The translations under genes and the position numbers were made by a program. The notes beneath the pieces were generated by a model. It was given only the letters and a program-made list of their open reading frames with translations. It was not told where the DNA came from and ran no database searches. DNA of 64,000 nucleotides from Heterocephalus glaber (lineage: Eukaryota; Chordata; Mammalia; Rodentia; Bathyergidae), in the NCBI RefSeq assembly GCF_000247695.1, contig NW_004624865.1, forward strand, positions 4,171,134 through 4,235,133. Direction: 5' to 3'. Below, piece by piece: positions 54,371-61,928 of the stretch (positions are counted from its first letter, which is position 1; every line of letters starts with the position of its first letter).

Positions 54371-57300
54371 TTTGGAGCAGGGTCTGTCCAGTCCTTGAGG
54401 TCTCCCTGCCGTCACCCCGTGTGGGTGGCAGGCAGGGTACCCTGGAGCACAAGTCTGGCCCAGCCCCGTACTCACTGGCTCACTTTGTGGTAGAGCTTGG
54501 CGATGCCCTGGTGGGTCCAGTCCTTCCCGAGTGTGGGCAAAATGTGGCCAAGGGTGTCTGATCTGAATGAAGATGGGAAACAAAACTTGCAGAGGCACTG
54601 GGAGGCGCAAAACCAAAGCCCATTCAGAGTCCAAGCGCCATTCGTGCCGTATAACAAACACAGAGGAGCCAGGAATGGCAATGCACACCTGTCACCCAGT
54701 ACCCTGGGAGGCTGGCAGGAGAACTCCAAGTTTGAGCCCAGCCTGGGCAACTCAGTGACTGAGCAAAGACTCTGTCTACCTGGTGATGGTCCCATCGATG
54801 TCGGAAATGATGACCTTGTCGTCCCAGTCCCACAGGTAGATGGTGCCCTCACAGCGGCAGGTGCCCTGGTACTGCGTGGTCACACTAAAGACCACGTCGT
54901 TGGGGCCGTTCTTCAACTTTAAACTTTTCTGAAAAACACCAAGGGCTGCTGGAGGGGAAGGCACAGAGGCAGGGAGGCTTGGCTTCTCTGCCGTGAAGAA
55001 ATTTAAGCTTTAAAAACCACCCTGCTCAGGCCAGTACCGTGCTGCACGCCTGTCATCCCAGCACTCTGGGAGGCTGAGGCAGGAGGATCACAAATTCAAG
55101 TCCTGCCTGAGGAACTTAGCAACTTAGCGAGACCCTGCTTCAGATGTAGCCAGTGCAATGGCCTGGGTTCAACATCCAGTCCCCCGTAAAACAAAACCTC
55201 CCCCAGGACGCTCGGTTTCCCATTTCTTGTTCCAGTAAAATAAATCACAAATGGAGAATAGGACATGACACTCCACGGCACACGGGGCTTGACATGGGGA
55301 CACAGATTTAAGCCCAGTGTGAAAATACATCTCCTTAAATAACCATGCTTCGGTTGGGCTGGGTTTTTTGAGTCACAGTCTCACTACGCAGCCCAGGCTG
55401 GCCTCGAACTCGTGACAATCCTGCCTCAGCCTCCTGAGTACCGGGACGGCAGGCATGCGCCACCACCTCAGAGCCACAAGATCACAGTCTAGACTGAGGA
55501 AGAACACGAGTTCAGAGTGCAGGCAAGCTCGGGGCAGCCCCATCTCTTTGCTGGGAAGCCCAGGTGCGCACCTCCAGCTGCTCCAACCCCCAGGGTCCCC
55601 GGGATGCCTGGGGTCCCCAGGGTCACAGGCAGAGCTGTGTCACAGGGACTGGAGGCTGCAGGGCCCACACAGGGCTGGCGTGGGTGTCGGGGCCGTTTGT
55701 CCCCTGACATTAACTCCTTGAAGACTAAGCCTGCACCCCACTCACTCTTGGGGTAAACGGCAACGATTTTGGGAAAAGGTGGCGCTATCTGCTCACAACT
55801 GGGCATGGTGTGAAATACGATGCAGGGAGAGAAGGGGCTAATTAGAAGTGGGGACACACGAACACACGCACGCACACACACACACGCACGCACACACACA
55901 CACGCACACACACGCACACATGCATGTGCAACACCACAATCAACAAAGCCCCTGCTGGCTGAGATTCCCTCAATGCCTTCACAGCTGTTTAAATTTACAC
56001 GAATTTTAAAGCTGTGAGTTAACAGATTTCCCCTCTCGCCTTTGCTCTCTTGTGGTGCTGCACACCTACAGCCCAAGCACTCACGAGGCTGAGGCAGGAG
56101 GATCGCTGTGAGTTCAAGGCCAGCCTGAGCTACACAGCCAGACCCTGTCTTAAAAACCAAACAGAAAAAGAGGGGTGTGCAGCTGCCAGAGGTCGCAGGT
56201 GCTATGGGGCCCGAGCTGCTATGCTGGGCGGCAGAGGTGGGTTGGAGAGTGAGGGGATCCCCACCGGCCTCCCCACGCCCCCCAGGACCTGCACAATAAG
56301 CTCGGGACTCACCAGCTGCTCCGACGTGAGCCGCAGGGTCTTCTTGTAGCTGACGCTGGACAGCAGAGGGAGGTGGCTGGCAGGGGCCAGCTTGGCAGCT
56401 GCGTGCTCCTCATCACTGGAGGACGACTCGTGCTTCACTCTGGAACACACAGGACACCAGGTGGCCAGGGAGGACAGGCGTGGGGCCACCTGCCCTGTGT
56501 CAACAACTCGGCCAGGGCACCGAGTTTATCCGGGAACTCTCAGGCACCCTGGTTCATGCATCGCCCGGTTAGCCAAGCGCAGCTGCCGCTTCTCCTCGCT
56601 GCTGCTCACTAGCTGTCATCGCTCTCTTTACTTTTTAATTTTTTTTGCTGTGCTGGAGACTGAACCCAGGGCCTTCACACTGAGCTGCATCCCCAGCCCT
56701 TTTTTATTTTGAGACAGGGTCTCACAATGTAAGTTGCCCAGGCTGGGCCTGAACTTGCGATCCTCCTTCCTCAGCCTCCCAGAGTGCTGGGATGACAGGC
56801 ATGCACCACCACACCCACCCTGTTTTCCTTAAGACAAAGGAGAACACACTGCACACTGCCCACCAAAAATTTCAATCTGCGGGCAGGTGACATCCCGGAA
56901 AGAAAGGGGACCAGGATATCTGAGTCCAGGAGAGGCCTCCTGACCAGAGGGCCCCTGGCTGGGCCTCAAATCCCTTCGGGAAAATGACACAGTTCACCCA
57001 GGGCCCCTCGGTTCCCAGCCTGCAGATCCTACGCACTATGCTGGCTCTTCGGAACCAACAGCAGAGAGGTCTCCAATGGGGACAGCTTGATCTTGGGGCA
57101 AAGATTTGCTCATCAAGCAGGAGGAGGAGGCTACTGGCTCCTCACGGACCCAGAAAATGTTTCTGTCCCCGGCGGACAGTTCGGAGTGGAAGGGGACCTG
57201 TGTGCAAGCCAGGGCTCTGGGTAACAGCAGACCAACCCGCCTCTCTCCTGGAGAGAATCGCATGATTTCCACCTGCTGCTGTAAACAACTGGAAAAAAGC

Positions 57301-57746
57301 CCACGGAGTCCACACGGCATGCCTCATTTGAGAAAAACAGAAAGCACAGGCACAAAACTTAAAAACTAAAGCAGCTATGTACAGCTGCTGGTAGCACTTT
57401 CAAAATGTCCCCTGGCAGCAGCTCACTGAATGTGGCTTTTGCTTACCAGCCTCTGCAAGCAGCAACAAACTAAAATAAAAGGTTCCCTTGTGATCCCAGC
57501 ACTCAGGAGGCTGAGGCAAGACCATCGCTGAGAGTTCGAGGCCTGCCTGGGCTGCACAGTGAGTTCAAGGCCAGCCTGAACTATACAGCAAGGCCCAGTC
57601 TCAAAAAAAAAAAAAGCATTGGATCACCTCCAGGTTCTCTTCCCACCCCATCTCAAAACAACCAAACCTTAGGGCCTGGGATTTAGCTCAGTGGTTCTGC
57701 CGCCTGCCTTGCAAGCGCAAGGACCTGAGTTTGATCCCCGGTACCA

Positions 57747-57777
<31 letters not shown>

Positions 57778-60700
57778 AACCAAAGCAAAACAAAAACCAA
57801 AGGGCTCCTATCACTTGGAAATCTTCATTCTGACGAGTGGCTGTGAACAGCATCTAATTTAGCGCTGTCACACGCATGCTTTTCCAATGGTGCTCTAATT
57901 ATTCTCCTGGTGCTGAGCTGCTGGCTCCATCACGGGGCTCGGGCACTGCCACTGTCAGTCACGTCTGCCATTAGGAGAACATCCGACACCCTCTCTTTTT
58001 GCCTTTTGTTTTCAAAGCACCTACATGGTGCTAATGAGGAAAACTAAAAGCTGACGGTGCCGATGCAAAGGAAAGGATTTCTGATTTCTCGGGAGAAGTT
58101 TTGATGAACACTTTTCAAACCTCAGCTCCGCGGCACCAGTGTCAATCCTGCCTTTGTCACAGCTGCAGTGTGACTGACGCGGAGGGATGAGTGGTTCCAC
58201 CATTTCTAGATGACGGGAAAAGTCGCACTGTCAACAGCCACTGCGACTGGATCGGAAGGAAAACTCCATCACAGTCGGAGTGGACCGAGAGCAGCAGGGG
58301 CCGGGGAGAAGTGCCACGGCCTCGCCCACCAGCGGAAGGCTCCTTTCCAGAACGTTCCAAGGAAAGCCACATTCAAAGACCAAGAACTGCGGTCCCGGGC
58401 TGCACGCTGCTCCTCCACACAGGGAACCCTAAAGAAAGCCTCCTGCCACCCCCGACGTGGGGCCCCACTTCCCACCGGGGATTCCAGAAAAAAGAGAGCA
58501 ACGGCCACGGTCACAGCCCCCAGACATCCGGCCGGTGTACCCTGTAATCTGACCAAGACGGCAAAGCCTCACGGGTCCAGAGAGAGCTCACCACACTGAG
58601 GTCACCTCTACTCCACGGCGGAACTGATCACAATACAGGTCATGCCCTCAAGTCATCTGTTAGTATTTTTCCTCTTTTTTTAATGTTTTGCAGCAGTGGG
58701 GACGGAACCCAGGGCCTCTGCACGGAGCTCCACCCCCAGCCCTTTTATCTCTTATTTTGAGATAGCGTCTCGCTAAGGCACTAAGAAGCCCAGGCTGGGC
58801 GCAAGCTTGGGATCCTCTCGCCTCAGCCTCCCAGGGAGCTGAAATGACGGGCTTGCCCGGTGCAATCCTGGGTTTCTGTAGGCGAGGGGTGCTGTAAATT
58901 GAGGGAATACCCACAAAACATTCTGAGCAGCTCACCCAATGTCACAGTCCACCTCTGGGGAGTCTCTTCCTGCGGAGCCGAGTCACCCCAAAACCCAAAT
59001 CATCGGTCTCGATCGCTAGCATCACAAACTGTCTGCTGTGCCAGGTTAACGTCTGTATCGATACTCAGACAAGCCCCGGTTAGTGCTGAAACTGCACAGA
59101 AAGGTGAGCTCCTCCAGGAGGGATCTGTCCGCGTCCGCGTCCGCATCAGCGTCGTCGTCATCGTCGTCGTCATCATCGTCATGATCATCATCGTCATCAC
59201 ATCCACTCCCGCACCGGCGTCTGCCAACGGGGCCTCACAGGCCAGTACCACATGAAAGGCTCTAGTTATCTGCCATGGTTCATATCCAGACGCCCCCAAA
59301 GCTGCATACACTCATGGGCGAGGCTTCTGGAAGCTGATTGGACCATGGGGGCTTAAAGCTGACTGGCTTTTAGGAGGCGGGGTCTGGCGGAAGGGCGGTC
59401 CCGGGGGCGTGGCCTGGAAGGGTTTCTCTCCCTTCCCAGCGCCTCCCTTCCCTCGCTGCTTCCTGTCCCCCGTGCTGTAAGCAGCTCTCCTCCTCCAGGC
59501 CCCTCTGCCATACCACCCTGCCCTGGCACCAGCTGACCAGGGACTGAACCTCTGCAAACTGTGGGCCACAATGAACACTTCCTCTTCTAATCTCCAGGTG
59601 TTGTGCATTTTGTCCCAGCAATAAGAAAAGTGACTAAGACATTACAGCACCTCATTTCACTCCCATTTCCCCAGCAGGTGGGATGGATGGGAAAAGCAAT
59701 CTAAACAAATCGTGCCAGGTCACTAAGCGAATCACAGACCCCAGGGCCGTCTAGTGAAGGCTGTCAGCATCAGGCTGAGCTGGATGAGACCTGGAGGTGG
59801 GAAGGGGCAGAAACACCCCGAGAGGATCCCCCTCCTGTACCTGGTGGCCATGCCGAGCTGAGGCGGCTGTTCCCCGGTACTGTGACCTTTTCCGGCCAGG
59901 CACTGCTCCGGCTTACTCTCCTGCAGAAGGGGAAAAGAAAGAGAGGGAAGTATAAGGAGGCAAGATTGCACAAAGGCTCCTGCCTAGGCTGGGAGTGGTG
60001 GCATACCCCTATAATCCCAGCACTTGGTAGGCCGAGGCAGGAGGGTGGTGGTGAGTTTGAGGCCAGCCTGAAAGGCACAGTGAGACCCTGTCTCAAAAAA
60101 TCCCTAGTTCCCAGGGCAGGACCCTCATGGGGGACCCTTACCCCACAGCACACACCCCAGGGCTGGCTCAGGAGGTTCTGGGTCCATTTATCTGGGCATG
60201 TGCTCACCACATGATCACCCTGGGAAATGTTTTTGACAGAAATGCGATTGTTTCCATGTGCATTCGTGACACCACACCAAACTCCATCATCTCCGTGACA
60301 CAGCAGCAAGTGCATGAGAAGGGCTGCTTTCTCGTGATTGCGGATAGAAATGCTTGAAGACATTATCATGCCAGGCTTTGCTGGGGAATGCAGGGAGGCA
60401 TTTTTCTCTTTTGCAATGCTACTTATTTTAATAGGAAATGCTCTTTTGGATGTACCCCAGAGGGCCCCGGGTTTTGGATTTTTGAGTCAGGATCTAATGA
60501 CTTCCACTGTAGCACTTTAATAAAGAAAACGATAGCCAGGGATTTAGCTCAGTGGTTCTGCTGCCTGCCTCACAAGCACAACGTTCTGAGTCCAATCCCT
60601 GGTACCAAAAAAACCGAAAATAACAAAAAGCAAAACAAACAAACAAAAAAGAAAACGATAAATCAGACACACATGTTTAAATACCACATTGTTTCTCTGA

Positions 60701-61928
60701 TGTGAGAAACCGGAAGGGTAAATAAGGACCAAAGTATATAATAGAGATTGGGAAACAGTAAGAAAATGTTCAGACAGGAAGGGAACAGGGGAGGGGGAAG
60801 GAGGAAAGGAAGGAGGCAAAGAGAGACTAGAAGGGAAAAATGGAAAAAGCTTTTGTGAATAAGGAGGGGAAGAGGGTCTGAGGGAGGCGAGGGGATTGGG
60901 GGAAAAAAGAATAAAGATGCATTAGGTACAGGTCCAAGTTCCTTATGATGAATGTGACCGTTATGTATACCGAAAATGTACCAATAGTTAAACAAACCAA
61001 CCAGCCCAGGTGGTGCGCACCTGGCATCTCAGCTTTCCGGGAGGCTCAGGCAGCAAGGACACAAGTTGGAGCCCAGCTTGGGCAACTTAGCAAGAACTTG
61101 TCTCAAAATTAAAAACGCAAAATACAAAATATTGGGCTGGGGATGCAGCTCAGTGCAAAGTCCGAGGCTCAGTCCCAGCAGTACAAAAAAAAGAAAGAGT
61201 CTGATATGCTCAAAGCTCCCAGGTGAGATGTCTCTTTAGTCGGCTGTTTGGTAAATGGACAGCAGGTTGTCTGGTTTGGGTATAAAAGCGGAGCCATCGT
61301 GTGGACATGAGTGGGTTGCCAGGCAACAGCAAGGCTCAAGGCAGAATCAAAGGTCCCAAGGGGAGGAGCCGCCACAGCTAGGGGAGGAGGGTCAAGCTAC
61401 CATGGCCTGGAAGGCAAGAGGAAAGCAGACAGGGTGGAGGCCGAGACAGCCAAGGACCTGCCAGGGCTGTGCAGACGGGGCTTCCTAGGAGAAGACGGGT
61501 GAGAATTACTCCACACACTAACTGTGAAGGCCTGTGGCGCGGTCTTCACAGGCACCAGGAAGGTATCTATTTAAAAAAAATATATTAAATGATCCTGTTG
61601 AAACCTTTTCCTTCTACAGATGAAGAAATTTTACAGGAAGGCGTGGCTGGACCCCAGGCCCACAGGAACTGGGAACAGGGCTGGGGGAGAAGCCGCCTCT
61701 GCTCCTCCAACCTATGCATCACCTACCTCCTGGGCGGCTCCCACAGTCCGGCTACAGCTCGGCTGGTGCTTATTTCTTCACAACACCAAGCCAAGCTCTG
61801 CTAGATACAAACACTGCTCTGTTTTCCATGGTTACCTCTTTGATCGTGGTGTTTCTTCCCCGCCACGAAAACCACCATCTTCCTCCCTTCTTAGGCATCT
61901 TATCCCTCATGATAGACTCCACCGTGGC
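51018..61928 (-). CDS. LPIN1: LPIN1 (lipin-1), C-terminal 355 codons in nine exons, 5' part outside window
   Basis: Lipin-1 is a Mg2+-dependent phosphatidate phosphatase that makes diacylglycerol for triglyceride and phospholipid synthesis at the ER; in the nucleus it coactivates PPARalpha/PGC-1alpha targets. Nine minus-strand exons join in phase to 1068 nt ending in TGA at 51020-51018. Fragment residues 143-147 are the HAD catalytic motif DIDGT, 154-158 the LXXIL motif LGHIL, 186-190 YCSAR (second HAD motif region), and 264-269 GNRPAD (acidic metal-binding motif). The C-terminus ([16 protein letters not shown] block, FTFWREP, then PPFENQ.VHSAS) is the lipin-1 type; lipin-2 and lipin-3 end differently. 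The N-terminal NLIP domain and start codon lie beyond the right edge. All junctions have AG acceptors and GT donors and no frame is broken, so the gene looks functional. The paralogue call rests on recognition, not a search. Confidence 0.96.
51622..51815 (+). repeat. composite B1-ID SINE, last LPIN1 intron
   Basis: catcccagcactggggaggc, linker ctcaaaataaaaaacc, ID end ggttcaatccccagggctgc. Confidence 0.88.
52075..52240 (-). repeat. B1 SINE, LPIN1 intron
   Basis: agacaaggtctcactatgta, duplicated ccatgaactcactctgtagc / ggcctcaaactcacagg, cccagagctgggattgcagg. Confidence 0.88.
52332..52435 (-). CDS. LPIN1: LPIN1 exon, penultimate
   Basis: This exon has 104 nt: [20 protein letters not shown], then [15 protein letters not shown], ending with two bases of Ser. 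Its first residue is the Asp completing the GNRPAD motif. Acceptor AG is at 52437-52436 and donor GTGAGT is at 52331-52326. Confidence 0.96.
52704..52788 (-). repeat. ID-like SINE with TSD, LPIN1 intron
   Basis: agtaccagggatcaaactca through cactgagccacatccctgcc. tcacagatt on both sides. Confidence 0.93.
53126..53312 (-). repeat. composite B1-ID SINE, LPIN1 intron
   Basis: ggtactaggggttgaactca, agctatatcccttgcccttt, caagtggcccaggctgggct. Ends 110 bp from the exon at 53422. Confidence 0.85.
53422..53536 (-). CDS. LPIN1: LPIN1 catalytic-domain exon (ends GNRPA)
   Basis: This exon has 115 nt. One base completes Arg, then it reads [20 protein letters not shown] and ends [10 protein letters not shown]. 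It ends exactly before the Asp of the GNRxxD metal-binding motif, so that motif is split by a phase-0 intron. Lys residues in KKPEKFK may supply HAD motif III (inference). The donor is a consensus GTGAGT. Confidence 0.96.
53695..53852 (+). repeat. composite B1-ID SINE, LPIN1 intron
   Basis: catcccagcactctggaggc, then a partly deleted core and ID half ggggatgcagcttggtacaa. Confidence 0.8.
53920..54072 (-). CDS. LPIN1: LPIN1 catalytic-domain exon (YCSAR)
   Basis: This exon has 153 nt and encodes [20 protein letters not shown] and, further on, [18 protein letters not shown] plus two bases of Arg. The YCSAR block matches the Ser/Thr motif II region of the HAD fold. Acceptor AG is at 54074-54073. 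The donor GTGCCG after 53920 is poor at positions +4 to +6 but keeps GT, and the downstream reading frame is intact. Confidence 0.96.
54125..54272 (-). repeat. B1 SINE with 29-bp duplication, LPIN1 intron
   Basis: gagatggggtctcgctgtgt, cccttgaactcactatggag, cccgagtgctgagccgacag. Starts about 50 bp upstream of the exon at 53920-54072. Confidence 0.87.
54335..54373 (+). repeat. (TTTA)n microsatellite, LPIN1 intron
   Basis: Nearly ten uninterrupted tttatt-type units. Confidence 0.96.
54476..54562 (-). CDS. LPIN1: LPIN1 exon carrying the LXXIL coactivator motif
   Basis: This exon has 87 nt. The first base completes Arg, then it reads [15 protein letters not shown] and ends KLYHKVS plus two bases of Gln. 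LGHIL is the LXXIL motif needed for transcriptional coactivation by lipin-1. The Ser near the end aligns by position with the Ser mutated in lipin-2 in Majeed syndrome (family knowledge). The donor is a consensus GTGAGT after 54476. Confidence 0.96.
54664..54777 (+). repeat. B1 SINE abutting an LPIN1 splice donor
   Basis: ccaggaatggcaatgcacac, cccagtaccctgggaggctg, end agactctgtct. It lacks an A-tail and stops at the donor of exon 54780-54928. Confidence 0.85.
54780..54928 (-). CDS. LPIN1: LPIN1 catalytic exon carrying DIDGT
   Basis: This exon has 149 nt and reads [20 protein letters not shown] through ISDIDGTIT plus two bases of Arg. DIDGT is the DxDxT nucleophile motif of HAD phosphatases; the first Asp forms the phospho-enzyme. 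Where I recall Asn in the human protein, this one has Asp (YLWDWDDK), a conservative change. The donor GTAGAC at 54779-54774 is weak and directly abuts a B1 SINE (see findings). Confidence 0.97.
55028..55198 (+). repeat. composite B1-ID SINE, LPIN1 intron
   Basis: catcccagcactctgggagg, gaggaacttagcaacttagc, ID end cctgggttcaacatccagtc. Confidence 0.87.
55358..55476 (-). repeat. B1 SINE, LPIN1 intron
   Basis: agtctcactacgcagcccag, gcctcgaactcgtgacaatc, ctcctgagtaccgggacgg. Confidence 0.88.
55853..55932 (+). repeat. (CA)n-rich microsatellite, LPIN1 intron
   Basis: Alternating acacacgc/acgcacac units. The opposite strand gives misleading Cys/Val-rich frames. Confidence 0.95.
56050..56172 (+). 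repeat. B1 SINE, LPIN1 intron
   Basis: gcccaagcactcacgaggct, gagttcaaggccagcctgag, tail cttaaaaaccaaacagaaaa. Confidence 0.87.
56313..56439 (-). CDS. LPIN1: LPIN1 coding exon, seventh from 3' end
   Basis: This exon has 127 nt. After one base completing Arg it reads [16 protein letters not shown] and ends [12 protein letters not shown]. The Ser-rich acidic run SSSSDEE is a lipin-1 signature and a likely phosphorylated surface (inference). Acceptor AG is at 56441-56440 and the donor is a consensus GTGAGT after 56313. Confidence 0.96.
56636..56820 (-). repeat. composite B1-ID SINE, LPIN1 intron
   Basis: gtgctggagactgaacccag, gagctgcatccccagccctt, cctcccagagtgctgggatg. Confidence 0.9.
57486..57617 (+). 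repeat. B1 SINE with 29-bp duplication, LPIN1 intron
   Basis: gtgatcccagcactcaggag, gagttcgaggcctgcctggg / gagttcaaggccagcctgaa, A13 tail. Confidence 0.9.
57671..57775 (+). repeat. ID-like SINE with TSD, LPIN1 intron
   Basis: tgggatttagctcagtggtt through gtttgatccccggtacc, (A/CA) tail. acaaccaaa on both sides. Confidence 0.94.
57800..58190. promoter_or_regulatory. repeat-free LPIN1 intron block, candidate conserved element
   Basis: Unique sequence with ctaatttagcgctgtcac, gctctaattattctcctgg and ccactgtcagtcacgtctgc (E-box-like cacgtc). Confidence 0.25.
58675..58862 (-). repeat. composite B1-ID SINE, LPIN1 intron
   Basis: gtggggacggaacccagggc, gagctccacccccagccctt, cctcagcctcccagggagct. 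Confidence 0.86.
59128..59203 (+). repeat. (GTC/ATC)n trinucleotide repeat, LPIN1 intron
   Basis: Starts as cgcgtccgc units and shifts to cgtcgtcat and catcatcgt; imperfect but continuous in 3-bp register. Confidence 0.93.
59271..59641 (+). mobile_element. MaLR-type solo LTR in LPIN1 intron, antisense to the gene
   Basis: Runs TGCCATGGTTCATATCC to AAGTGACTAAGACA with cagctgaccagggactgaac inside. The flanks ttatc / ttaca are a decayed TSD. It ends 200 bp from the exon at 59841. Confidence 0.82.
59841..59920 (-). CDS. LPIN1: LPIN1 coding exon, eighth from 3' end
   Basis: This exon has 80 nt (26 codons plus two bases of an Arg codon). It encodes [11 protein letters not shown], then [13 protein letters not shown]. 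Acceptor AG is at 59922-59921 and donor GTACAG follows 59841. It is a hydrophilic linker, probably disordered, ahead of the catalytic domain. The Arg codon is completed by the first base of the next exon, which confirms the phase. Confidence 0.95.
59986..60104 (+). repeat. B1 SINE, LPIN1 intron
   Basis: ggctgggagtggtggcatac, tataatcccagcacttggta, ctgtctcaaaaaa. Confidence 0.9.
60535..60648 (+). repeat. ID-like SINE with TSD, LPIN1 intron
   Basis: cagggatttagctcagtggt through tccaatccctggtacc and a long A/C tail. aagaaaacgata on both sides. Inserted at the edge of an L1. Confidence 0.94.
60655..61000 (+). mobile_element. L1 3'UTR fragment, LPIN1 intron
   Basis: tttaaataccacattgtttc, tgatgtgagaaaccggaag, purine-rich 60770-60900, terminal gttatgtataccgaaaatgt. 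Antisense to LPIN1. Confidence 0.85.
61003..61198 (+). repeat. composite B1-ID SINE, LPIN1 intron
   Basis: gtggtgcgcacctggcatct, gagcccagcttgggcaactt, ID half ggggatgcagctcagtgcaa. Confidence 0.88.
61199..61835 (-). other. LPIN1 intron, unique sequence
   Basis: Separates the two most upstream exons of the window. No repeat or regulatory element clearly recognised. Confidence 0.5.
61836..61928 (-). CDS. LPIN1: LPIN1 coding exon, ninth from 3' end
   Basis: This exon has 93 nt (31 codons, phase 0 at both ends). It begins [14 protein letters not shown] and ends NTTIKE. It is flanked by an acceptor AG at 61930-61929 and a donor GTAACC at 61835-61830. The conserved basic/aromatic run [11 protein letters not shown] lies in the region between the NLIP and catalytic domains, near or within the membrane-binding M-Lip segment (my inference). 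It is the most upstream exon in the window. Confidence 0.95.

Noticed and set aside
51018..61928. Assignment to LPIN2 or LPIN3 instead of LPIN1
   Set aside because: The SSSSDEE linker, KTNISSY, and the tail [18 protein letters not shown] are lipin-1 features. As I recall, lipin-2 and lipin-3 end in a CYWR(D/E)P-type tail with acidic residues.
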